Below are positions 16,185 to 23,931 of a DNA stretch of 64,000 nt, one piece after another; within the stretch, counting starts at the first letter, position 1; each line of letters begins with the position of its first letter. The notes beneath the pieces were generated by a model that was not told the DNA's origin, did not search any database, and was given only the letters and a program-made list of their open reading frames with translations. The translations under genes were made by a program, and so were the position numbers. The DNA comes from Thermogemmatispora onikobensis. GTDB taxonomy: Bacteria; Chloroflexota; Ktedonobacteria; Ktedonobacterales; Ktedonobacteraceae. The stretch spans positions 1-64,000 of the forward strand of contig NZ_BDGT01000017.1 in the NCBI RefSeq assembly GCF_001748285.1. The letters run 5' to 3'.

Positions 16185-17174
16185 TCAGCGCTTGCGCAAG
16201 ACAACGAAGTCAATCAGTTCATCGAGGACATCGCGGTCCGCTGAAGGAGGAAAGTGATACAGGGCCTCGCGTGCCCGTGCCGCATAGCGATAGGCATCCT
16301 CGAACGAGCGTTCGATTCCGCTGCCACGGGCGACCCACTCAACGATTTTGCGGATCTCTTCCTCGCTGCCTCCCTCTCCCGAGAGCAGAAGCTGAACCTG
16401 TTGATGATGGCCATTGTGGGGCTGGCTCTGTAGAGCATAGATGAGCGGAAGCGTCACCAGACCCTGGCGCAGATCGTTCCCTGCGGGCTTGCCAATCGTG
16501 GTCTGATCCTCGGTGTAATCCAGCACGTCATCAATGATCTGGAAAGCGATGCCCAGATTCATGCCATACTCGTATAAATGCTGAATCTCCTCATCCGAGG
16601 CCTCGCTAAGGATGGCGCCACCTTTGCAGCAGGCCGCGATCAGGCAGGCTGTTTTATGGCTGATCTTATCGTAGTAGCCCTGGACAGTAAGATCCAGGCG
16701 GCGGGCGCTCAGCATCTCCATGATGGTGCCTTCGCAGACGGTGGCCACTGTGTCGGAGAAGAGATGATTAATCCGATTATCTTCGATATCAGCGATCAGG
16801 CCAGCAGTTTTGGCAAAATAGTAGTCACCAAGTAAGATCGCGATGTGATCGCCCCAGAGGGCGTTGACCGTTGGCTGACCACGCCGGGTGTGTGCGCCAT
16901 CAACGATATCATCATGAATAAGCGTCGCCAGGTGGACCATCTCGAAGGCGACGCTTAAGGGCAGTAGCTTCTCGAAGTGGTAGACCTTCAGTTTCCCCGA
17001 GAGCAGCGTGAGGGCCGTTCTCAAGCGTTTGCCTGGCGAGGAGAGAGCGTGCATAGAAGCAGAATGCAGAATTGGGAGACCGGATCTGGCACGCTCCTGG
17101 AAGACCTTATCTACTTCGTCAAGATCAGCCTGGATACCCGCAAAAAGGCGGCTTAAGGTGGCTGTATCGTTCAT
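16185..17174 (-). CDS. Polyprenyl diphosphate synthase
   Basis: Trans-prenyltransferase (329 residues from the ATG at 17174) that elongates allylic diphosphates with isopentenyl diphosphate. It probably makes the menaquinone side chain. The first Asp-rich motif is LIHDDIVDGAHTRRGQPTVN and the second is FQIIDDVLDYTED; GKRLR binds isopentenyl diphosphate, and KPAGNDLRQGLVTLPLI follows. The length and motifs fit heptaprenyl/octaprenyl-type synthases (HepT/IspB). The upstream in-frame GTG at 17252 adds 26 low-quality residues and is not favoured, although neither start has a strong SD. No partner small subunit is seen nearby. Confidence 0.9.
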   Translation of the reverse strand: MNDTATLSRLFAGIQADLDEVDKVFQERARSGLPILHSASMHALSSPGKRLRTALTLLSGKLKVYHFEKLLPLSVAFEMVHLATLIHDDIVDGAHTRRGQPTVNALWGDHIAILLGDYYFAKTAGLIADIEDNRINHLFSDTVATVCEGTIMEMLSARRLDLTVQGYYDKISHKTACLIAACCKGGAILSEASDEEIQHLYEYGMNLGIAFQIIDDVLDYTEDQTTIGKPAGNDLRQGLVTLPLIYALQSQPHNGHHQQVQLLLSGEGGSEEEIRKIVEWVARGSGIERSFEDAYRYAARAREALYHFPPSADRDVLDELIDFVVLRKR

Positions 17175-18239
17175 ATGATCTGCGGCGTGGAGGCCCCTGG
17201 CTGGCTGGCTTGAACCTGGCTGCGTTGCGCACTGCGGCACTTCGCTGCGCACTTCAGCCGGGGGAAACGCCGTCCTCCTTTCTTCCTGGTCTTGGCGAGC
17301 GACAGCAAGATAGTACCCTTCCTTCCTGCCTGTGGAAGGAGGTGCTCATCACCTTCAACGGGCGAACGGAGGCCCCGCAGGCCTCCATTGCCGCCTCTGA
17401 CGAGCTAGAGCTAGCCCTTACGTTCAAGTGCGGGCCAAGCTGGCCCTGAGACAGTCAAAGTACAGAGAGTACTGCGCCGAGCGGGCCAGGATCAGGCGGT
17501 CTCTCGTCTTCCCCCGTTTCCGCCGGAGCGAGAGGCGGGTCGGACTCCTGGCTGGAGGATGCAGGGTAAGAGAGGAGAGCCTGCATGCTTGTGGTTCCTT
17601 CCTCCTGTGACGCTCCTCAGTCTCGCGAGCGACCGAGCAAGCAAGAATACGCCAAGGAACAAGTTCCTGCCAGCTTGCCTGACGTTTTCTATCACAGGGA
17701 TGTGACGAGTACCCCAACATGCACACAGGGGCGGGAAGAAACCACGCCCCTGTGCGTACCTCCCTTCAGATTATAGCATGCCTTATCCATGATCCCACCC
17801 GGAGCCCCTCGTCTTTGATGGCCCTTGCTGCTGTTCCTCCCTTGGCTGTCGAACCTTTCCCGCTCGCTTAGCGTGTTTGCCGCGCTGTGATACGGGCGAC
17901 GTTCCGGTGTTGGTGATGGCCTCTGTCTGGCGTGGCGGCCAGTGCTGGCTGGCGTAGGGAAGGTGCAGACCCAGCTCTGGGCCGCTTGGGCGACGAGGTA
18001 GGCGCTTGCTGGACGTCTGCCATGCAGGCCACCTGAGTGTGAGCAGCCAGCCTCTCGAGTGTGGGCGGGCGCTCCTTCTCCTGGTGAGCGGCGCAAGGCC
18101 GCTGTGCTGCAGGCTGGCGGCCCAACCTGCTGCCAGGCAGGCGAGCAGACAGGCGGAGCAAGAGGGACAAGGTAGGGCCATGAGACTGGGCAAGATGGTC
18201 TCTCCTCTGCTCACTTGTCAAAGGTCGGCACAGCGTGGG
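17175..18239. other. About 1-kb intergenic region
   Basis: I see no gene that I can support. Several overlapping frames exist on both strands, but they are Arg/Pro/Ser-rich shadows without SD signals. The region holds a 10-bp-stem hairpin at 17724-17754 and many GC-rich short repeats near 17220-17260. It must contain the promoter of the polyprenyl synthase and the end of the transcript of the disordered-protein gene. Confidence 0.5.
17724..17754. terminator. Strong hairpin, possible terminator or RNA element
   Basis: CACAGGGGCG (17724-17733) pairs perfectly with CGCCCCTGTG (17745-17754) around an 11-base A-rich loop. No T-run follows on either strand, so a classical terminator is uncertain. 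Confidence 0.4.
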
Positions 18240-19184
18240 CTAGTCCTCTTGCTGTTGAGGTGCGCTGGTGTGATCTGGCGTCTCTAGCCCTGTCGGGTGA
18301 TCATCGGTCTGAGGGGAGCCAGGAAGGTCGGGCACTGCTGGTTGCGACGGAGTAAGAGACCCCTCAGCCGACGACGCTGGCTGATGACCATTGAGTGGGA
18401 GGCGCCCGAGCAGGTGATCGGTTTCTTGCGAAATCTCCTCCCAGAAGGCCTTATCGCGCTTGCTATGGTTCTTCTTCTCTTTCTCAGCTTTCCCGCTCCC
18501 GCGCTCGCGAGCGGCACGGGTGTTGCCAGGTGGAGGCGAAGAACGAAAGCCATTCACGGAGGCTGGCGAATAGCGGTTTCCAGTACGCGGATAGGGGGCG
18601 TTGTATTCATAGACGCCATTGTGCTTGCCGCCACCTTTAAATGGCTCGATATCTGGTCCATAGGTCGAGCCATGCTGTCTGCGCGGGGAGGATGGTGCTC
18701 CCCGCGGGTGGGGCTGCTCCCGGTGGGGCTTTCCCGACTGCCAGCGGCCGTTACCGTTATTATGAGAAGAGAAGGGGGGTCCTCCCAGCTCTCGCTCGTG
18801 AGAGCGCGGTCCCTGCTGCGCACGAGGGCCAGGACCACCGCGTCCCGTATTCCCCGTTCCGGCCATGCGGCCCCGGGATCGTCGGTTCGGCTGGCCTTGA
18901 GGCGAGCGATTCAGCAGCGGCGGTGTCCAGGAAGCGTTGGACCGATAGGGTGGAGTGCTGGTCGACTGGAAGTAGGAAGGTCCATAAAGGTCCGCGCGCG
19001 GCTGATAATCTGGATGGTGCAGGCGAGCACCCATCTGCCAGGCCCGGTCGACAATCTCACGATTCAAACGAGGGCGCTTCGGGCGGGCAGAGCGCTCCTG
19101 ATTGTATCTGCCGTTGGCTGACGATTGGTTGCGAGCGGAAAAGCGAAAAGTATCTCTTCGCCTGTTTTCGAATTCTCTGGTCAT
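18240..19184 (-). CDS. Intrinsically disordered Arg/Gly/Pro-rich protein
   Basis: 314 residues, almost entirely low complexity. The N-terminal half is strongly basic, with many Arg, Asn, Ser and Gly (for example RGGPGPRAQQGPRSHER and RRSRGRMAGTG). A Lys/Glu helix near 235-255 (KAEKEKKNHSKRDKAFWEE) follows, and the C-terminal 60 residues are acidic, Pro/Ser-rich. Only residues 40-75 (REIVDRAWQMGARLHHPDY) look foldable. The start is well supported by AAAGGACAT before the ATG. There is no signal peptide, membrane helix or recognised domain. The RG-rich composition suggests RNA or polyanion binding, or a condensate-forming role, but this is inference. Confidence 0.65.
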   Translation of the reverse strand: MTREFENRRRDTFRFSARNQSSANGRYNQERSARPKRPRLNREIVDRAWQMGARLHHPDYQPRADLYGPSYFQSTSTPPYRSNASWTPPLLNRSPQGQPNRRSRGRMAGTGNTGRGGPGPRAQQGPRSHERELGGPPFSSHNNGNGRWQSGKPHREQPHPRGAPSSPRRQHGSTYGPDIEPFKGGGKHNGVYEYNAPYPRTGNRYSPASVNGFRSSPPPGNTRAARERGSGKAEKEKKNHSKRDKAFWEEISQETDHLLGRLPLNGHQPASSAEGSLTPSQPAVPDLPGSPQTDDHPTGLETPDHTSAPQQQED

Positions 19185-19544
19185 ATGTCCTTTCTGCTCG
19201 TCCCATTGAGGGGTAGAGTAATCACGAGGTAGACGGTGCAGCCAGGAAAGGAGAAATCCCTACGTGCTCGTCTCTTGAGCGTGGCTTGAGCGTAGGCTGC
19301 CAGTCCTGGTGCGACCTTACATCGGCAAACGTACCTGCTTCATGGTTGGCGTGCGTTACACGCTGCGTTAGCGGTGTTGTGGAGGGACCTTACTCTCTGT
19401 GACTCAGTATACCACACTACGCCATGACCTGTCTGTCCTCCCTCGCTGCTCGACTGGTTGTGGACAACATCGATGGCCAGCGATACGTGGGCTGACTTGC
19501 CTGACCCAACCTGTGCCGTCTGGTGCCGCTTGCTTGCTACGCTG
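19185..19544. other. Intergenic region upstream of the disordered-protein gene
   Basis: A 360-base space holding the minus-strand promoter at 19406-19435 and an approximately 200-nt leader for the 18240-19184 gene. No gene is seen. Confidence 0.5.
19406..19435 (-). promoter_or_regulatory. Minus-strand extended -10 promoter
   Basis: On the minus strand CAGACA (19435-19430) and TATACT (19411-19406) are 18 bases apart, with a TGG extension before the -10. The start codon lies about 220 bases downstream at 19184. Confidence 0.45.
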
Positions 19545-20672
19545 TTAACTGAGCTTAGGGGCCTGGGAAGAGGCCGTAGCTGGAAGCGGTCCCTGCTGCA
19601 GTGGCACCCCGCTGTAGGTCAGGTCCTGGCTACCGTACATGGCCAGCACCCCCTGATTCAGCTCATCCGGCAGGAGTGCGCGGAGCATTACTGTATAGTA
19701 TAACCCTGTTGCTGGCTCGTAAAATTCCCCGCTCGGCTTTCCATGCAGCAGGTTGCCAATGGTGCGGCTCTGCTCGGGAGTGAGGAGCAAAGCTCGCTGT
19801 GGCGTCGTAAAGGTCAGGCAGCCTGAGTCAGCGTTTGGTCCTGTGATATCCTGGGGCACCGGGCCGCATTCGAACTGGGCGAGCTGGTGCAGCGTAAAGT
19901 CTGGGACGTTCCAGGTTGGGATCGACTGGCTCAGATCGGGGCTGAAGTCCTGGTGAACAAGCAGGGCTTTGCGCGTGGTGTTATAGGCTGCCGTTGATCC
20001 CTGGCTCACGGCTTCGTTGATCGCTGTGAGTGCCTTGCCCAGGCGCTGGTACTCGTCGAGATCCTGCTGGCTCTCCTGACGCTGTCCAAAGCTACTGTAG
20101 AGAAACTGATAGTGTTGGTTATTCACGTTGAATTGGAGCAAGACCGCATCCTGATCAGGTACCTCGTAGAACTGCTGGCGCTGAAAGTTCAGCAGCCCGT
20201 AGCTGCTCACCAGCGTATGAAGCAATTGGCTGAGCTGCTCCTGACTCAGATGTCCCTGCCGCATCTGCAGGCCGGGGCCGAGAATATAGCTACCATCGCC
20301 GTAAATGCTCAACTGCGGGCTGAGGTTAAGCGTTCCCTCGCGGCCCCCACCGCGGAAGGTCCGCAGCAAGACAGTCTCAGCACTACTATCGTAAATAATA
20401 GTGCCGTTATCAAGCTGGCGCAAGTGGGCCTGGCCTGCTACTGGCTCGCTCGTGTTGGATTCGCAGGCTGTCAGCAGGGCCAGCAGCAAGAGCAGAAGCA
20501 AGCAGACGATCTTGCCCTCCGGCCAAGGCCCTGGCAGCTTTGACCGGCTACGGTACCGCTCTGAGCGGTGTTCATCAAGGTAGTGCCTGGGTCTCTCGCT
20601 GGCCCAGATCCCTGTCTTTGCCTGTCCCCTGATTGGGAGGCCAAAGCCCTGCTCGCTGTTCTCTCCGTTCAT
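19545..20672 (-). CDS. Membrane-anchored/lipoprotein-like exported protein
   Basis: A 375-residue protein whose residues 1-53 are polar and basic, followed by a hydrophobic stretch KIVCLLLLLLLALLTAC ending in a lipobox-like LTAC (Cys about residue 70). The rest is predicted extracellular, with GGGREGTLNLSPQLSIYGDGSYILG and a C-terminal Gln/Pro/Ser-rich tail. The long N-region is unusual for a lipoprotein, so a single-pass anchor is an alternative. The ATG at 20672 is supported by GGGAGGAGAG. The function is unknown; the beta-rich exposed domain suggests a surface or binding role. It is followed on the same strand by the gene at 18240 and preceded by the agmatinase-like gene. Confidence 0.72.
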   Translation of the reverse strand: MNGENSEQGFGLPIRGQAKTGIWASERPRHYLDEHRSERYRSRSKLPGPWPEGKIVCLLLLLLLALLTACESNTSEPVAGQAHLRQLDNGTIIYDSSAETVLLRTFRGGGREGTLNLSPQLSIYGDGSYILGPGLQMRQGHLSQEQLSQLLHTLVSSYGLLNFQRQQFYEVPDQDAVLLQFNVNNQHYQFLYSSFGQRQESQQDLDEYQRLGKALTAINEAVSQGSTAAYNTTRKALLVHQDFSPDLSQSIPTWNVPDFTLHQLAQFECGPVPQDITGPNADSGCLTFTTPQRALLLTPEQSRTIGNLLHGKPSGEFYEPATGLYYTVMLRALLPDELNQGVLAMYGSQDLTYSGVPLQQGPLPATASSQAPKLS

Positions 20673-20742
20673 CTCTCCTCCCGTGCTCTTAGCCTCGCTG
20701 GTTCTTGCCGGTTGTGTTGGTGGATACTATTGGGGATCTACG

Positions 20743-21624
20743 CTACGCGCGTAGCCGGGCCGAAAACCGGTAGCCAATCATCTTATAGATCAGGCGGGCC
20801 GCCAGAAAATCCGCGCGGATCTGGCCGGGGATGGGGCAAAGCTCAACCACATCCAGGGCTACCACGGTTGTGCGCCGGTAGATCTCACGCAACAACTCCA
20901 GCGTCTGGTACCAGCTCAATCCGCCTGGCTCTGGGGTGCCTACGGCGGGCATCTCGGCGGGATCGAGGGCATCCAAATCGAAGGTCAGATAGGTGTGCTC
21001 GCTCAGACGCTCCCAGGGAATACGCCCCTGGCCGCGGGCGAGATCGCGGGCCCAGACAATGGCTGCATCGGCCCCATTGCGTAGAAAATCCATCTCCTCT
21101 GCGCTGATGCTGCGAATACCGATTTCAAGCACGGGGATGCCCAGCTCTAGTACCCGCCTGGCGATGCAGGCGTGTGAGAGAGGGGACCCCTCGTATTCAG
21201 CGCGGAGATCGCCGTGTGCGTCAATATGAATAACTGTCAGGTCGGGAAAAAACTCGCGCGCTGCGGCAATCGGCTCAAGGGACAGCGAATGCTCGCCGCC
21301 GATCACCAGAGGAAACTGGCCTCGTGCCAGAACCTCACGTACAGCCTGGCCGGTCAGCTTCAGCGCGCTGGCATGGTCCAGTCCCTGGTAGTCCAGGGCT
21401 GGGCGGGTGTAAATGCCCACTTCTTCAAGCGGGCTGCACTCTAGCTCCTCATCGTAGAGTTCCAGCTGGCTGGAGGCATTCAGGATGGCCTGGGGGCCGT
21501 GGCGTGTCCCTGGCACATATGAGACGGTGTATTCAAGCGGCGCCGGAATGATGGTTACCCGTGCCTTGTCAGGATGGCTATACTGTGGCTCGTCCAGAAA
21601 TTGCCTGATGATAGGCTCTCTCAT
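20743..21624 (-). CDS. speB: Agmatinase/arginase-family ureohydrolase
   Basis: A 293-residue binuclear manganese hydrolase that removes urea from a guanidino compound, most likely agmatine to putrescine. The metal-binding motifs are GGEHS, HIDAHGDLR and FDLDALDPAEMPAVGTPEPGG. The VVALDVVELCP segment and the C-terminal AARLIYKMIGY are typical of agmatinases. The ATG at 21624 has GGAGG 13 bases upstream. Guanidinobutyrase or formiminoglutamase activity cannot be excluded from motifs alone. No other polyamine gene is nearby. Confidence 0.85.
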   Translation of the reverse strand: MREPIIRQFLDEPQYSHPDKARVTIIPAPLEYTVSYVPGTRHGPQAILNASSQLELYDEELECSPLEEVGIYTRPALDYQGLDHASALKLTGQAVREVLARGQFPLVIGGEHSLSLEPIAAAREFFPDLTVIHIDAHGDLRAEYEGSPLSHACIARRVLELGIPVLEIGIRSISAEEMDFLRNGADAAIVWARDLARGQGRIPWERLSEHTYLTFDLDALDPAEMPAVGTPEPGGLSWYQTLELLREIYRRTTVVALDVVELCPIPGQIRADFLAARLIYKMIGYRFSARLRA

Positions 21625-21810
21625 GAGAAAGAAGCAACCTCCTCTCGCATCTACGCACCGTCTTGTACTCTATCATAACTGGTTCTTCCTGCCCAGCTCT
21701 CAGGACTCTTCTCCAGGCGTTTCGGTGGGGTGAGGTTCGCTGACTCTGCTGGCTGGCGCCCCTGGGCCTGGGTGGCGGGTGGCGGTTCCCACTGGCGGAA
21801 GGGCGCTGCT

Positions 21811-21830
21811 TGCTGCGCCGTGCTGCGCCG
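21811..21830. repeat. 10-bp tandem repeat
   Basis: TGCTGCGCCG occurs twice in tandem, with a partial third copy, between the agmatinase and kinase genes. It lies in non-coding sequence. Confidence 0.6.
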
Positions 21831-21870
21831 TGCTGCCCCTGCCTTGCTCCAGCTCTGGGGCGCGCTCGGG

Positions 21871-23805
21871 TCAGGGGAGTGTGAGGCTGAAGCGCGTGAT
21901 CGAAAAGCGGGCATTGGGCCCAGTCACCAGCAGGCCGGCCCTGCCCCCGCTGTAGCCGCCGCGATCGCTCACGCTCTGGGTTGGGGCATTGAAATCCAGG
22001 GGAACCGCGTTGATGCGAGCCGTGAAGGTATCTCCGCGGGCGCTGATTTCCAGAGTGTCGGGAGCATGAGGACGGGGAGAGTAGGCCCCGCTCACCAGTA
22101 CTAAGGGAGTACCGGGCTGATCCGCGTGGGCATCAAACTTCCAGAGAGCGTAGTGGCCAGCACCGTCGATGACCAGGGCATAGCAGGAAACGTAGTTCCC
22201 TTCGGGATGGAGGCGGAAAGCCAGGCCGTACCAGTTCTCTTCCCCACCTGCCAGGCGCTGTATTTGGGCCTGGAGCGTGAAGTTGGTCGGCAGGCTGCCT
22301 ACGGCCTGGGGATAGGGGAAGTAGTAGGTGGCTGGTGGCGTCTGGTCGATCGTGATCAGATAGTGGCCATTGCCGATGGCGGTGCTGAATGCGGGAGCGC
22401 TGACGGTCCAGCGCTGTTGATTGTTCTGAAAAGTATCCGTAAAGGGCCGGGCCACGGCCTCGGAAGCGGGGCCTGATGTGCTCACGGACGGCAGCCAGTT
22501 GCTCAGCTGACCTTGCATGAGCGTGGCGGCGATGAGGAGGAGAAGCACCAGCCCACCGAGGGTGAAGGAAAGCCAGCGATGGTGCCAGAGGTGACCTCGC
22601 GGAGAGGCGGGCAGGGCCTGATGAGAACTGGGGGCGGGGTCCATGTGGGCCCTGGTGGGTCTGAGCACCGAAGTGAGGGCAGAGGTCGCAACGGGTGGCG
22701 TCTCTGTGTGGTTCGGGGCAGAGGTGATCTGGACCGGAGCCGCCAGCTCGCCAGCCTCGCTGGCCTGAGCTGCTGCAAGCTCAAGAGCGCTGGCTCTGTT
22801 TGACTGGCTGGGCGTTCGGCTTGCGTCCCCCTCTCGGCCTGGGAAAGCAATGGTCGTGCTCTCTCGCGACAGCAGGAGATCCAGTGTATGAGCCAGTTCT
22901 GCTGCTGACTGAAAGCGCTCATCGGGAGCTTTGGCCAGAGCGCGGGTAGTGATGTGGGCCAGGTCGTCTGAGATAGCTGGATTGAGCGTTCGGGCGTCTG
23001 GTGCTGGGCGATGAACATGTTGATAGAGCAGACCGAGGGTGCTATCGGCCTCGAAAGGAGGATGCCCTGTCACCATCTGAAAAAGAACTACTCCCAGGGC
23101 ATAGATATCCGTGCGTGCGTCGACTGGGAGCCGCTTGATCTGCTCTGGAGCCATATAGGCTGCCGTGCCGATGAGCTCGCCTGCGCTGGTGAGCTGCGGG
23201 CGCTCCAGCTCCGGCTGTGTCGGCTCACCATCTTCTTCGCTCTGGCCAGACAGCGGCGACCCGTCTCTACGAGCCGCCAGGATGGCGCGTCGGTCGAGCA
23301 ATTTGGCAATTCCGAAGTCGGAGAGCAAGATCTGGCGCTGCGGGCCGCTGCTCAAGAGCATGTTCTGGGGCTTCACGTCACGATGAACGATCCCGCGTTC
23401 GTGGGCCAGATGCAAAGCGCGGGCGAGGTCGCGGGCGTAGCGCATGGCCAGCATTGGGTCAAGAGGGCGACGGTCGCGCAGGAGGTCGCGCAGGGTGCCA
23501 CCGCCGACGTACTGCATCACCAGGTAAGGGATCGTTCCGAGCTGGCCAAGGTCCGCTTCGCCGAAGTCGTAGACAGCTACGATGTGAGGATGCTCTAGAC
23601 TCGCAATCAGTTGAGCCTCCTGCTCAAAGCGGGCGGCGAAGCCGGGGCGCGCCGCCACCTCCGGGCGAATGATCTTGATAGCCACATCGCGCCGCAGTCG
23701 TGAATGGTAAGCCTTATAGACTCGCGCCATTGCTCCTTCGCCGAGCTTATGCTCAATCAGATAGGCACCGAGCCGCTGCCCAATCAATGCGTCGCTATCC
23801 ATCAT
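21871..23805 (-). CDS. Transmembrane Ser/Thr protein kinase (PknB-like) with extracellular domain
   Basis: A 644-residue receptor-type kinase. The kinase domain (residues about 8-280) has all catalytic signatures: GEGAMARVYKA glycine loop, VAIKII with the ATP-binding Lys, HRDVKPQN, DFGIAK, and the MAPEQI activation-segment end. A Ser/Pro/Thr-rich linker follows, then a transmembrane helix (about 408-430, LGGLVLLLLIAATLM). The extracellular region of about 200 residues is beta-rich and resembles LamG/3-keto-disaccharide hydrolase-type sandwiches (FTDTFQNNQQRWTV, LRLHPEGNYVSCY). It may sense wall or sugar ligands. It lies 126 bases after the zinc-ribbon/BACON-like membrane protein on the same strand, probably in one operon. 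An active kinase contrasts with the pseudokinase at 13.7 kb. Confidence 0.92.
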   Translation of the reverse strand: MMDSDALIGQRLGAYLIEHKLGEGAMARVYKAYHSRLRRDVAIKIIRPEVAARPGFAARFEQEAQLIASLEHPHIVAVYDFGEADLGQLGTIPYLVMQYVGGGTLRDLLRDRRPLDPMLAMRYARDLARALHLAHERGIVHRDVKPQNMLLSSGPQRQILLSDFGIAKLLDRRAILAARRDGSPLSGQSEEDGEPTQPELERPQLTSAGELIGTAAYMAPEQIKRLPVDARTDIYALGVVLFQMVTGHPPFEADSTLGLLYQHVHRPAPDARTLNPAISDDLAHITTRALAKAPDERFQSAAELAHTLDLLLSRESTTIAFPGREGDASRTPSQSNRASALELAAAQASEAGELAAPVQITSAPNHTETPPVATSALTSVLRPTRAHMDPAPSSHQALPASPRGHLWHHRWLSFTLGGLVLLLLIAATLMQGQLSNWLPSVSTSGPASEAVARPFTDTFQNNQQRWTVSAPAFSTAIGNGHYLITIDQTPPATYYFPYPQAVGSLPTNFTLQAQIQRLAGGEENWYGLAFRLHPEGNYVSCYALVIDGAGHYALWKFDAHADQPGTPLVLVSGAYSPRPHAPDTLEISARGDTFTARINAVPLDFNAPTQSVSDRGGYSGGRAGLLVTGPNARFSITRFSLTLP

Positions 23806-23931
23806 GTTCTCTGCTTTTGCTAGAAAGATCGCTCCTTCCGGCGTGCTCGACGGACATCGTGGTCTATCATTCGTGGCAGACCACGAGGCCGGGCTCCCTC
23901 TGGCGCATGCCTCCGTTTGGCTTCCTGCGTA

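Noticed and set aside
17220-17260. GC-rich repeat cluster as a possible CRISPR or attachment site
   Set aside because: Only irregular short TGCGC-type repeats. There are no regular spacers, no cas gene and no integrase.
17692-18221. Several minus-strand frames of 117-143 codons
   Set aside because: Overlapping Arg/Pro/Ser-rich frames with no SD and no domain. The region is treated as non-coding.
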